From: Azohydromonas australica DSM 1124
GTDB taxonomy: Bacteria; Pseudomonadota; Gammaproteobacteria; Burkholderiales; Burkholderiaceae_C
Assembly (NCBI RefSeq): GCF_000430725.1
Contig: NZ_KE387211.1
Span: forward strand, 50,935-91,561
DNA: 40,627 bases
Direction: 5' to 3'
The notes under the pieces are model-generated. The model saw only the letters and a program-made list of their open reading frames with translations. It ran no database searches and was not told the origin of the DNA. Made by a program: the position numbers and the translations under genes. The first letter of the stretch is position 1. Every line of letters starts with the position of its first letter. Below, in pieces: positions 27,174 through 40,627 of the stretch.

Positions 27174-28145
27174 TCAGCGCAGCAGGTACTGGTCGTCCGG
27201 CCGCAGCAGCGCCGGCGGCGTCTCGCCCAGCAGCTCGCGCAGGCTGGACTCGATGCCCACCACCATCGCGTCCAGCGCCAAGTCGTTGGGCTGCGTGCCG
27301 AAGGGCTCCTCGATCTCGTCGCTCAGCGACTCCAGCGCGAAGAAGGTGTAGGAGACGAAGCCCACCACCAGCGGCGTCATCCAGCCGATGCTGTCCACCA
27401 GCCCGAAAGGCAGCAGGAAGCAGTAGCAGTAGGCGCTGCGGTGCAGGATCACCGAGTAGGTGAAGGGCAGCGGCGTGTTGGCGATGCGCTCGCAGCCGCC
27501 CAGCAGGCCCATGAGCCGGTCCAGCGACTCCTCCATGGGCAGCGCGAGCATGGCGTCGAGCCGGCCCTGCGCGCGCCACTCGCGCAGGCGCTGCCCCAGC
27601 CACAGCCCCACCGCCTGCGGCGCGTGGCGCAGCCCGGGCAGGCGCTGCAGCAGCTCCTCGGGCAGCAGCGCGGCCAGCCCGCTGTCGGCCGGCTGCGCGC
27701 GCAACTGGTTGCGCATCGAGGCCGCGAAGCCCGCCAGCGCCAGCACGAAGGCGCGCACGTCGGCGTCCACCGCCGGCGCGGCGGCGGCGTCGGTCGGGCG
27801 CGGCGCGGAGGGCACCGAGGCCACGGGCGGCTGCACCAGCGTGAGCGCGTGGCGCGCGAGGTTGCGCGTCTCGACCAGCACCCCGCCCCAGAGCTTGCGC
27901 GCCTCCCAGTAGCGGTCGTAGCTGGCGTTGATGCGAAAGCCCAGGAAGATCGCCAGCGACACGCCCATGAGCGAGAACGGCGCGGCAGTGAGCGTGACCT
28001 TCCAGTGGAAGAGCGTCCCGTGCGCGGCCACGACCGCGATGGACAGCGCATAGACGAAGGCCAGCTGGCCGGCGATGCGCGGCATCAGCGAGCCGCGGCG
28101 GGCGAACAGCAGTCCGACCCAGCTCGGACGGGGGCGGACGATCAT
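27174..28145 (-). CDS. Bestrophin-like (RFP-TM/UPF0187) membrane channel
   Basis: 323-residue inner-membrane protein. Seen: MIVRPRPSWVGLLFARRGS, then hydrophobic segments, and the bestrophin signature FSLMGVSLAIFLGFRINASY followed by DRYWEARKLWGGVL; later LPFGLVDSIGWMTPLVVGF and a C-terminal DEIEEPFG motif. Bacterial members form pentameric ion channels. The Pro/Ala-rich stretch about 110-130 looks like a loop insertion. Only a weak ribosome site (GGGAA) precedes the ATG. Nothing nearby indicates its physiological ion or role. Confidence 0.9.
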   Translation of the reverse strand: MIVRPRPSWVGLLFARRGSLMPRIAGQLAFVYALSIAVVAAHGTLFHWKVTLTAAPFSLMGVSLAIFLGFRINASYDRYWEARKLWGGVLVETRNLARHALTLVQPPVASVPSAPRPTDAAAAPAVDADVRAFVLALAGFAASMRNQLRAQPADSGLAALLPEELLQRLPGLRHAPQAVGLWLGQRLREWRAQGRLDAMLALPMEESLDRLMGLLGGCERIANTPLPFTYSVILHRSAYCYCFLLPFGLVDSIGWMTPLVVGFVSYTFFALESLSDEIEEPFGTQPNDLALDAMVVGIESSLRELLGETPPALLRPDDQYLLR

Positions 28146-28286
28146 GCGAGCTTCATTCCCGGTTCAGAACGCGCAAGGGCGGGCCGCCCGGCCGCGCGCG
28201 GCATGCGCCGCGGCCGGATCAGGCCCGCGAGGGACAGGAGCGCCGAATCTAACGGGCTGCCGTGGAGGGGGAAGCGGAATGCGCCC

Positions 28287-29807
28287 TCAGGCGCTCCCCA
28301 TGCGCTGGCCGGCCTGCGCCTGCAGGTGCCAGTCGAAGGCTTCGCGCAGCAGGTGCGGCGTGTGGCGGCCGCTGCCGGATTCCAGCGCGCGGCGCACGTA
28401 GTCGCGCAGCAGCGGCTTGAACTCGGGATGCGCGCAGTTCTCGATGACCAGCTGCGCGCGCTGCTTGGGCGAGAGCCCTCGCAGGTCGGCCAGGCCCTGC
28501 TCGGTGACGATGACCTGCACGTCGTGCTCGGTGTGGTCCACGTGCGAGGCCATGGGCACGATGCAGGAGATGGCGCCGTTCTTGGCCGTGGAGGGCGTCA
28601 TGAAGATGGACAGCCAGGCGTTGCGCGCGAAGTCGCCCGAGCCGCCGATGCCGTTCATGATCCGCGTGCCGTGCACGTGCGTGGAGTTGACGTTGCCGTA
28701 GATGTCGGCCTCGATCATCCCGTTCATGGCGATCACGCCCAGGCGGCGCACGATCTCCGGGTGGTTTGAGATCTCCTGCGGGCGCAGCACGATGCGGCTG
28801 CGGTAGAAGTCGATGTCGCGCTGAAACTCGGCCAGCGCCTCGGCGCCCAGCGACAGCGCGGTGGCCGAGGCCGAGCGCAGCTTGCCGCTGCGGAGCAGCG
28901 CCAGCATCCCGTCCTGCAGCACCTCGGTGTAGGCCGTGAGGTTCTCGAAGGGCGCGTCCTGCAGCCCGGCCATCACGGCGTTGGCGATGTTGCCCACGCC
29001 CGACTGCAGCGGCAGCAGCTCGCGCGGCAGCCGGCCCTTCTTCACCTCGTGCTGCAGGAACTCGATGATGTGGCCGGCAATGCGGCGCGAGCTCTCGTCG
29101 GGCGGCGTGAACTTGGTGTCGCGGTCGCGCGCGTGGGTCTCGACCACCGCCACCACCTTGGCCGGGTCGCAGCGGAAATAGGGCTCGCCGATGCGGTCGT
29201 CGGGCTTGACGAGCGGGATGGGCAGCCGCTGCGGCGGCAGGTGCGTGCCGTAGTAGATGTCGTGCATGCCCTCCAGGCCCGGCAGCAGCGTGCCGTTGAC
29301 CTCCAGGATGATGCGGTCGGCCTGGTCCAGCCAGGTCTTGTTGTTGCCGATCGAGGCGGCGGGAATGAGGCGGCCGTCCTCCAGGATGCCCGCCACCTCC
29401 ACCACCGCGACGTCCAGGTGGCCCAGGAAGCCGGACCACACGAACTGCGCCACGTGCGAGAGGTGGATGTCCAGGTACTCCATGCGGCCGGCGTTGATGC
29501 GCTCGCGGCACACGGGGTCGGACTGGTAGGGCAGCCGCAGCTCGATGCCGTCCACCTGCGCCAGCGCGGCGTCGAGCTCGGGCGCGGTGGAGGCGCCGGT
29601 CCACACGCCGACCTTGAAGGGCTCGCCGTCGCGGTGCGCCTGCGCGATGCGCTGCGCCAGCGCCTGCGGCACGGCCTTGGGATGGCCCGAACCGGTGAAG
29701 CCGCTCATGCCCACGTTGTCGCCGGGCCGGATCAGCGCCGCCGCCTCCTGCGCGGACATCAGGCGCTGGCGAAGGGTGGAATTCAGGACGCGGCTTGGGT
29801 CGCTCAT
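28287..29807 (-). CDS. Acetyl-CoA hydrolase / succinyl-CoA:acetate CoA-transferase family
   Basis: 506 residues, full length for the Cat1/AarC/acetyl-CoA hydrolase family, cytoplasmic. Seen: PGDNVGMSGFTGSGHPKAVP at the N-terminus, SGVGNIANAVMAGL, FENLTAYTEVLQDGML whose Glu is the likely catalytic residue, and the conserved NSTHVHGTRIMNGIGGSGDF and late LRGLSPKQRA. It moves CoA between acetate and succinate or hydrolyses short acyl-CoAs. Start 29807 (MSDPSRVLN) is preferred over an in-frame ATG at 29918, which lies in the control region. Divergent from a LysR gene; a promoter and LysR-type box are in place upstream. Confidence 0.93.
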   Translation of the reverse strand: MSDPSRVLNSTLRQRLMSAQEAAALIRPGDNVGMSGFTGSGHPKAVPQALAQRIAQAHRDGEPFKVGVWTGASTAPELDAALAQVDGIELRLPYQSDPVCRERINAGRMEYLDIHLSHVAQFVWSGFLGHLDVAVVEVAGILEDGRLIPAASIGNNKTWLDQADRIILEVNGTLLPGLEGMHDIYYGTHLPPQRLPIPLVKPDDRIGEPYFRCDPAKVVAVVETHARDRDTKFTPPDESSRRIAGHIIEFLQHEVKKGRLPRELLPLQSGVGNIANAVMAGLQDAPFENLTAYTEVLQDGMLALLRSGKLRSASATALSLGAEALAEFQRDIDFYRSRIVLRPQEISNHPEIVRRLGVIAMNGMIEADIYGNVNSTHVHGTRIMNGIGGSGDFARNAWLSIFMTPSTAKNGAISCIVPMASHVDHTEHDVQVIVTEQGLADLRGLSPKQRAQLVIENCAHPEFKPLLRDYVRRALESGSGRHTPHLLREAFDWHLQAQAGQRMGSA

Positions 29808-29859
29808 GGTGCGGCGGTCTCTCAGGGGCTCGGAAAAGGTTGATGGGGCGGCCGGTGTG

Positions 29860-29888
29860 ACTCTAGGTAACGGCGGCGGCGGCCACAA
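29860..29888 (-). promoter_or_regulatory. Candidate sigma70 promoter of the CoA-transferase gene
   Basis: Minus strand: -35 TTGTGG (29888-29883), 17-base spacer, -10 TAGAGT (29865-29860). The predicted start is near 29853, giving a leader of about 46 bases. Confidence 0.45.
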
Positions 29889-29911
29889 ACGAGCTTTGGT
29901 GAGGCGACGCT

Positions 29912-29924
29912 TAAGCAATACTTA
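29912..29924. promoter_or_regulatory. Candidate LysR-type box TAAG-N5-CTTA
   Basis: Inverted repeat TAAG-CAATA-CTTA, flanked TTAAG...CTTAT, ending 3 bases before the LysR ATG. Its centre (29918) is 65 bases upstream of the predicted CoA-transferase start, the classic LysR activator position, and it overlaps the regulator's own 5' end, which would allow autorepression. Confidence 0.5.
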
Positions 29925-29927
29925 TCC

Positions 29928-30884
29928 ATGACCTTGCCCGCCCGACTGCCGCCCCTGCACCTGCTGCGCACCTTCGAAGCCGCCGCCCGCCACCTGAGCT
30001 TCACCAAGGCGGCGCAGGAGCTGCACGTGACGCCGGCAGCGGTGAGCCAGCAGATCAAGGCGCTGGAGGAGGCGCTGGGCGCGCCGCTGTTCCAGCGCCT
30101 CACGCGCGCGCTGCGCCTGACCGACGCGGGCGCCGCGCTGCTGCCCGGCGTCACCGACGCCTTCGGCACGCTGGCGGCAGCGGTGGAGCGGGTGCGCGCC
30201 ACGGGCGCCACGGCCACGCTGGACCTGGCCGCGCCGCCCTCCTTCGCCAGCCACTGGCTGGTTCCGCGGCTGGACGACTTCTGCCGCCGCCATCCGGGCA
30301 TCGAGCTGCGCCTGTCCAGCGGGCTGGACGCGGTGGAGCACGGTGGCGAGGCCTCGGCGCTGGAGCGGCTGCGCGCGCGCTCGGACGATGCCGTGCACCA
30401 CCTGGCCATCGTCTTCGGCGCGGGCAGCCACCCCGGCTGGCGCGTGGACACACTCTTCATGCCGCACTACCTGCCGGTGTGCACGCCGGCGCTGGCGCAG
30501 GCGCTGCACGAGCCGGCGGACCTCGCCGGCTGCACGCTGATCCACGACGAGACGCTGGCCGGCGCCGGCGGGCCGCTGGGCTTTGGCTGGCCGCAATGGC
30601 TGCAGGCCGCGGGCGTGCGCGGGCCCGACGGCACGCGGCGCCAGCGGCGCTTCGCCAACGCGGTACTGGCCATCGGCGCGGCCCAGGCCGGCCAGGGCGT
30701 GGCACTGGGGGCGCGGGAGCTGGTCGCGCCGCAGCTCGCGGCCGGGGCGCTGGCGGCACCTTTCCCGCTGGCAGTGGCGGCGCCCTTCTCCTACGCCCTG
30801 GTCACGCCGCAGCGCATCGCCGCGCGGCCGGCGGTGGCGGCGCTACGGGAGTGGCTGGTGGAGCAGGCGGCGGCGCCACGGTGA
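29928..30884 (+). CDS. GcvA-like LysR-family regulator
   Basis: 318 residues. HTH about 8-66 with LLRTFEAAARHLSFTKAAQE then LHVTPAAVSQQIKALE, typical of the GcvA subgroup; effector domain about 95-305. The start at 29928 places LRTFEAA at the normal distance, yet no ribosome site precedes it: the bases before the ATG are CAATACTTATCC. That sequence also resembles a -10 (AATACT), so the message could be leaderless. Likely target: the divergent CoA-transferase gene. The effector is not evident. Confidence 0.92.
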   Translation: MTLPARLPPLHLLRTFEAAARHLSFTKAAQELHVTPAAVSQQIKALEEALGAPLFQRLTRALRLTDAGAALLPGVTDAFGTLAAAVERVRATGATATLDLAAPPSFASHWLVPRLDDFCRRHPGIELRLSSGLDAVEHGGEASALERLRARSDDAVHHLAIVFGAGSHPGWRVDTLFMPHYLPVCTPALAQALHEPADLAGCTLIHDETLAGAGGPLGFGWPQWLQAAGVRGPDGTRRQRRFANAVLAIGAAQAGQGVALGARELVAPQLAAGALAAPFPLAVAAPFSYALVTPQRIAARPAVAALREWLVEQAAAPR

Positions 30885-30929
30885 CGGCGGGCTGAACCTC
30901 CGTTGCAACGCATACCGCGCGTTGCCGAC

Positions 30930-30945
30930 TTGGCCTGGGTGCTGC
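30930..30945 (+). promoter_or_regulatory. Candidate sigma54 promoter of the PEP-CTERM gene
   Basis: TTGGCCTGGGTGCTGC: GG at 30932-30933 and GC at 30944-30945, exactly 10 bases apart, with a consensus TTGGC on the -24 side and CTGC on the -12 side. Transcription would start near 30957, 54 bases before the ATG. Confidence 0.5.
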
Positions 30946-31010
30946 GGATATGAACGTGGCGCGTGGCCCCGTCCATCCTGGCGCGGCCCACGCTCCCCAC
31001 GGAGGCGCGC

Positions 31011-32132
31011 ATGCAGTATCGAGCCGTTTTCCTGGCCCTCGTCGCGACCGCGGCCCTGATGCCGCCCGTCGCACGGGCCGTCCCGCAATACCGGGCCGAG
31101 GTGGTCGATTCCCGCGGCGGCACCTCGGCCGCGGACCTCAACAACCGCGGCGAGGTGGTCGGCTACCGCTACAACTACAGCCAGCGCGGCATCAGCACCT
31201 ACGTGTTCCGCGACGGCCGCCTGCGGCTGCTGGACATCCCCGGCCTCGACGTCCATGGGGGGATAGGCATCAACGACCACGGTGCCGTCACCGGCTGGGG
31301 CGGCTCCTCGACGCCGGGCGACCCCGGCTACGCCTTCCTCTATCGCAACGGGCAGCTCGGCGACATCAGCGGCGCCCTGGGTCCCAACACCGCGGGCGAG
31401 ACCGGCACCCGGGGCATGGCGATCAACAACCTCGGGCAGGCGGCGGGCATCGCCAACTACCAGCCCTTCTATTTCGACGGGCAGGCCAGCCACGCCCTGC
31501 TGCGGCAAGGGCAGCGCTTCGAGGGCGAGGTCGCCGACATCAACGCGCAGGGCGTGGTGGTCGGCTACGAGCGGGTGCCGGGCCCCGTCACCTCCAGCGC
31601 GGCGGCTTTCGTGGCCCGCGACGGCGTCGCCACCTGGCTGCCGACGCTGGGCGGCACGGACTCCATCGCCCACGGTATCAACGACCGCGGGCAGATCGTC
31701 GGCACCTCCACGCTGGTGCCAGGCTCGGCGTCCTTCGCCCCCTTCCTCTACAGCAACGGCCAGATCACGAACCTGGGCTCGCTGAGCACCTTGCAGGGCG
31801 GAAGCGCCAACGACATCAACGAGCGCGGCTGGGTGGTCGGGCATTCGCGCGAGAACAGCGGCCTCGATGCGGGATTCCTGTACCGCAACGGCACCATGCT
31901 CGACCTCAACGGGCTGCTGCGCACCGAGGACGCCGCGCTGTGGAACGTGGTGGAGGCGACCAAGATCAACGACCGCGGCCAGATCCTCGCCATCGCCGAG
32001 TCGCTCGACGATCCACGCCGCATGTTCAGCCTGCTGCTCAGCCCCGTGCCCGAGGCCCAGACCTGGGCATTGATGCTGGCGGGGCTGGGCGTGGTCGGCG
32101 CCGTGGCCCGGCGACGCCGCGCAGCGGACTGA
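31011..32132 (+). CDS. HAF-repeat protein with PEP-CTERM sorting signal
   Basis: 373-residue exported protein. A signal peptide (MQYRAVFLALVATAALMPPV) is followed by seven repeats built on N-x-x-G-x-x-x-G: LNNRGEVVGY, INDHGAVTGW, INNLGQAAGI, INAQGVVVGY, INDRGQIVGT, INERGWVVGH and INDRGQILAI. This is the HAF extracellular repeat pattern. The C-terminus VPEAQTWALMLAGLGVVGAV plus ARRRR is a PEP-CTERM signal: PE motif, one membrane span, Arg cluster. Exosortase would cut it and attach it to the outer surface. Start 31011 has GGAGG 6 bases upstream; an in-frame ATG at 30963 is less likely. No exosortase gene is in the window. Confidence 0.9.
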   Translation: MQYRAVFLALVATAALMPPVARAVPQYRAEVVDSRGGTSAADLNNRGEVVGYRYNYSQRGISTYVFRDGRLRLLDIPGLDVHGGIGINDHGAVTGWGGSSTPGDPGYAFLYRNGQLGDISGALGPNTAGETGTRGMAINNLGQAAGIANYQPFYFDGQASHALLRQGQRFEGEVADINAQGVVVGYERVPGPVTSSAAAFVARDGVATWLPTLGGTDSIAHGINDRGQIVGTSTLVPGSASFAPFLYSNGQITNLGSLSTLQGGSANDINERGWVVGHSRENSGLDAGFLYRNGTMLDLNGLLRTEDAALWNVVEATKINDRGQILAIAESLDDPRRMFSLLLSPVPEAQTWALMLAGLGVVGAVARRRRAAD

Positions 32133-32478
32133 AGGCTGCCGTTCTCGATCTCAATGCCCGCGCCCTGGGCCGCGCGTGTGCGTCGCGCGGCCCGGACCTG
32201 TCGCGGGCTGCGGGCGCCATGACAGGCCGGGAGTGCGGCCAGCCGGGCAAGCCTCGTGCTTTTCCCGGGCCTGACACGAGCGTCTGGTAACACCTCCAGC
32301 CCGGCGTGGGCACACGCATTGCGATACGGCGGGGCCCTATCGAGCGCAAGGACGTTCCGCATGCCGCCCTACTCGCCCCCGCCGTATGCCGCACCGCAGC
32401 ACGACACTTGGTGCATCTTGCTCGCCACCGCCCGCGGTGGAACGAATGGCCGCAAAAACGCACCGGGAGCCTCGCGCC
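32133..32478 (+). other. Intergenic region before glgB
   Basis: 346 bases. It holds the strong hairpin at 32167-32193 that probably ends the PEP-CTERM transcript. The rest must contain the glgB promoter, but no convincing -35/-10 or sigma54 pattern could be fixed by eye. In-frame ATGs at 32386 and 32446 could extend GlgB. Confidence 0.5.
32167..32193 (+). terminator. Perfect GC hairpin after the PEP-CTERM gene
   Basis: GGGCCGCGCG (32167-32176) pairs perfectly with CGCGCGGCCC (32184-32193) around a 7-base loop, 34 bases after the stop. No T tract follows, so factor-assisted termination or 3'-end protection is as likely as intrinsic termination. Confidence 0.55.
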
Positions 32479-34386
<1,908 letters not shown>

Positions 34387-36722
34387 GGCTGAGGCCGAGG
34401 TCCGACCCGCGCGCAAGCGCAGCAGCGCGCCGCGCAAGACGGCCGCCACGACCGCGGCGGCGCCGCTTTCAGCCGGCGAGCTGAGCGCGGGCGCACCGCC
34501 GCCCGCGAAGAAGACGCGAGCGCGCAAGACGGCCTCACCGGCGGAGCCGATCGCGGCAGCCGCGGGCCAGGCCGCTGCGGCCGCCGCCGCGGCGGTGGCG
34601 CCGCTGGCGCTGGTGCCCGGCCCCGCGCCGGGTGCGCCCGCGGGCAGTCCGGCCGGCGACACCCTGCGGCCCCCGGCCGGCCCCGGCGAGGCCTCGCTGC
34701 CGCCGCCCGAGGACGGGCGGGTGCGCGTGATCGTGGACGCGGTGGTGCCGCAGATCGACGGCGGGCGCTTCCCCGGCAAGTGCATCGCCGGCGAGCCCTT
34801 CACGCTGTCGGCGCATGCCTTCACCGACGGCCATGACCGCCTGCGCGTGCAGCTGCACTGGCGCGCCGAGGGCGAGCCCGGCACGCACCAGGTCGAGATG
34901 GCGCAAGGCCACAACGACGAGTGGCATGCGCAGGTGTGCTTCCCCCGGCCCGGCAGCTACCACTTCGGCGTCACGGCCTGGGTGGATGGCTTGCGCTCCT
35001 GGCGCCACGACTTCAACCGCCGCGTGGACGAGGCCGACATCCGCATCGCCGCCAAGGTCGGCGCGGAGCTGATCGAGGGCGCCGCCGCGCGTGCGGAAAG
35101 CGGCGAGGCCGCCACCACCGGCGACGCGCAGACGCTGCGCTCCTGGGCGCAGCAGCTGCTCCAGGAAGCCGACACGGCCGACCCCGAGGACCTCAAGGCG
35201 CTGGCGCTGGATGCGCGGCTCACCGAGCTGGCCGACGAGTACCCCGACAAGCGCTTCGCGGAAAGCTTCCCCGAGCGGCCGCTGTTCGCCGACCGCCTCA
35301 AGGCGCGCTTCTCCAGCTGGTACGAGCTGTTCCCGCGCTCGGCCTCCGACGAGCCCGGGCGCCACGGCACGTTCAAGGACGTGATCAAGCGCCTGCCCTA
35401 CGTGGCCTCGATGGGCTTCGACGTGCTGTATTTCCCGCCCATCCACCCGATCGGGCGCGAGAAGCGCAAGGGCCCGAACAACACGCTCAACGCCGGGCCC
35501 GACGACGTGGGCAGCCCCTGGGCCATCGGCGCGGAGGAAGGCGGGCACAAGAGCATCCACCCGCTGCTGGGCACGGAAGCCGACTTCGCCGAGCTGGTGC
35601 AGGCCGCCAACCGGCTGGACATCGAGATCGCGCTGGACATCGCGCTGCAGTGCGCGCCGGACCATCCTTACGTCAAGGAGCACCCGCAGTGGTTCCGCTG
35701 GCGTCCGGACGGCACGGTGCAGTACGCCGAGAACCCGCCCAAGAAGTACCAGGACATCTACCCGTTCAACTTCGAGACCGAGGACTGGCAGGCGCTGTGG
35801 CGCGAGCTCAAGAGCATCTTCGACTTCTGGATCGAGCGCGGCGTGACCATCTTCCGCGTGGACAACCCGCACACCAAGAGCTTCGCGTTCTGGGAGTGGT
35901 GCATCGCCGAGATCAAGCGCGATCACCCGGAAGCGATCTTCCTGGCCGAGGCCTTCACGCGGCCGAAGGTGATGCACCGCCTGGCCAAGCTGGGCTACAG
36001 CCAGTCCTACACCTACTTCACCTGGCGCAACACCAAGAGCGAGCTCATCGAGTACTTCACCGAGCTGGCGCACGGCAGCGGCTACCACTACTTCCGGCCC
36101 AACGCCTGGCCCAACACGCCCGACATCCTCAACGAGCACCTGCACCATGCGCCGCGCTCGGTGTTCATGCAGCGCCTGGTGCTGGCCGCCACGCTGTGCT
36201 CGAACTACGGCATCTACGGCCCGGCTTACGAGCTGATGGAGAACCGCCCGGTGAAGCCCGGCAGCGAGGAATACCTGGACTCCGAGAAGTACCAGCTGCG
36301 CCACTGGGAGCTGGAGCGCGAGGACTCGCTGCAGTGGTTCATCGGGCTGGTCAACCGCATCCGGCGCGAGAACCCCGCCCTGCACGACAACCGCTCGCTG
36401 CGTTTCATGCCCATCGACAACGAGCGCATGCTGGCCTATGCCAAGCGCACGCCGGACGGGCGCAACACGGTGCTCACGGTGGTTAACCTCGACCCCGACA
36501 ACATGCAGTCCGGCATCGTGGACGTGAACCTGCAGGCGCTGGGCATCCTGCCCGACACCGACTACACCGTGCACGACCTGCTGAGCCAGCAGCGCTTCAC
36601 CTGGCGCAACGGGCCCAACTTCGTGCAGCTCGATCCCAGCCATGCGCCCGCGCACATCTTTGTGGTGCGCCAGCAGCGGCGCAGCGAGCGCGACTTCTTT
36701 ACCTTCGAAGGCTGAACCCCGC

Positions 36723-40049
<3,327 letters not shown>

Positions 40050-40118
40050 CCCCGCCCGACGGGCGCGCCAGTGCAGCGCGTCCGGGGGCGCGGCGTCACG
40101 GAAGTGAAGGAAGGCACG

Positions 40119-40627
40119 ATGAAGATCGCCGACGACCCCAACCTCTTGCCAGCCGACGAGCTGTCGGCACTGCTGGTCGCGCTCACCGAGCTGCGCGACG
40201 GCAACGCGCAGGTGCGGCTGCCGCTGAACTGGACCGGCGTGGCCGGGCGCGTCTCCGACGTGTTCAACGAGGTGGTGGAGCAGAACGCCCACATGGCGCG
40301 CGAGCTGGCGCGGCTGCGCCAGGGCGTGGGCCGCGAGGGCCGGCTGCGCCAGCGCGCCTCGGTGCGCGCCTCGCGCGGCTTCTGGGCCGACTCGGTGGAG
40401 TGCATCAACGCGCTCATCGACGACTTGGTGCACCCCACCTCCGAAGTGGCGCGCGTGATCGGCGCGGTGGCGCAGGGCGACCTCTCCAAGAGCATGGCGC
40501 TGGAGGTGGACGGCCGGCCGCTGGAGGGCGAGTTCCTGCGCGCGGCCAAGACCATCAACACCATGGTGGAGCAGCTCAGCGACTTCTCCGCCGAGGTCAC
40601 GCGCGTGGCGCGCGAGGTGGGCACCGA
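40119..40627 (+). CDS. HAMP-repeat sensor protein (probable group III hybrid kinase), N-terminal part
   Basis: An open frame with no stop runs off the right edge; 169 complete codons are visible. The start ATG at 40119 has GAAGGAAGG about 5 bases upstream. No membrane segment or signal peptide is seen. After about 60 residues of helical lead (LRDGNAQVRLPLNWTGVAGR) the sequence enters HAMP-like units: PTSEVARVIGAVAQGDLSKS then EFLRAAKTINTMVEQLSDFS and AEVTRVAREVGTE. This wording is characteristic of the poly-HAMP region of cytoplasmic Nik1/Os-1-type hybrid kinases. The kinase and receiver domains would lie outside the window. It starts 69 bases after treS-mak on the same strand. Confidence 0.8.
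   Translation, partial: MKIADDPNLLPADELSALLVALTELRDGNAQVRLPLNWTGVAGRVSDVFNEVVEQNAHMARELARLRQGVGREGRLRQRASVRASRGFWADSVECINALIDDLVHPTSEVARVIGAVAQGDLSKSMALEVDGRPLEGEFLRAAKTINTMVEQLSDFSAEVTRVAREVGT

Noticed and set aside
32431..32446. TTGG...TTGC-like element before glgB as a sigma54 promoter
   Set aside because: The nearby TTGGTGCATCTTGC has only 8 bases between GG and GC instead of the required 10.

Overview
The window is a GC-rich chromosomal segment of a betaproteobacterium, most likely a nitrogen-fixing member of the Burkholderiales. The reasons are the fixCX-nifA block, tandem Bug-type periplasmic receptors, a PEP-CTERM protein, two families of inverted repeats of a kind I associate with this order, and pervasive G/C third codon positions. 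The genus cannot be read from the sequence; Azohydromonas- or Rubrivivax-like organisms would fit. No rRNA, tRNA, CRISPR array, transposase or phage gene was seen.

Layout. (1) 1-4200: end of a nitrogen-fixation electron-transfer operon (fixC, fixX), a ferritin-like gene, then nifA with the cysteine pattern of oxygen-sensitive NifA and a candidate sigma54 promoter. (2) 4293-6848: a large-subunit catalase (katE) on the minus strand, separated from nifA by a paired inverted repeat. (3) 7041-12512: a three-gene minus-strand catabolic operon (SDR, beta-keto acid cleavage enzyme, MFS carrier) divergent from a GAF/PucR-type regulator. This block is less GC-rich than its surroundings and ends at a second repeat pair. 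(4) 12801-17689: GntR/FCD and LysR regulators, two Bug receptors and a 2-hydroxyacid dehydrogenase. (5) 17699-26078: a signalling block with a hemerythrin, a stand-alone CheB esterase, a 1372-residue CheB-CheR-PAS-kinase-receiver protein, and a NarL-type kinase/regulator pair. (6) 26146-30884: a secreted six-cysteine protein, a small disordered protein, a bestrophin-like channel, and an acetyl-CoA hydrolase/CoA-transferase divergent from a GcvA-like LysR regulator. (7) 31011-32132: a HAF-repeat PEP-CTERM protein behind a candidate sigma54 promoter. (8) 32479-40049: an alpha-glucan/trehalose operon (glgB, glgE, treS-maltokinase fusion), followed by the start of a HAMP-repeat sensor protein that runs off the right edge.

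How the genes work together. FixCX passes electrons toward nitrogenase and NifA switches on nif/fix genes under low oxygen. The 7-12.5 kb block reads as import, oxidation and cleavage of an unknown beta-hydroxy acid. TreS-maltokinase, GlgE and GlgB convert trehalose to maltose, maltose-1-phosphate and branched alpha-1,4-glucan. Most of the novelty is in regulation: several candidate operators and promoters have geometry that fits the adjacent regulators, and the CheB/CheBR block has no chemoreceptor, CheA or CheW in view.
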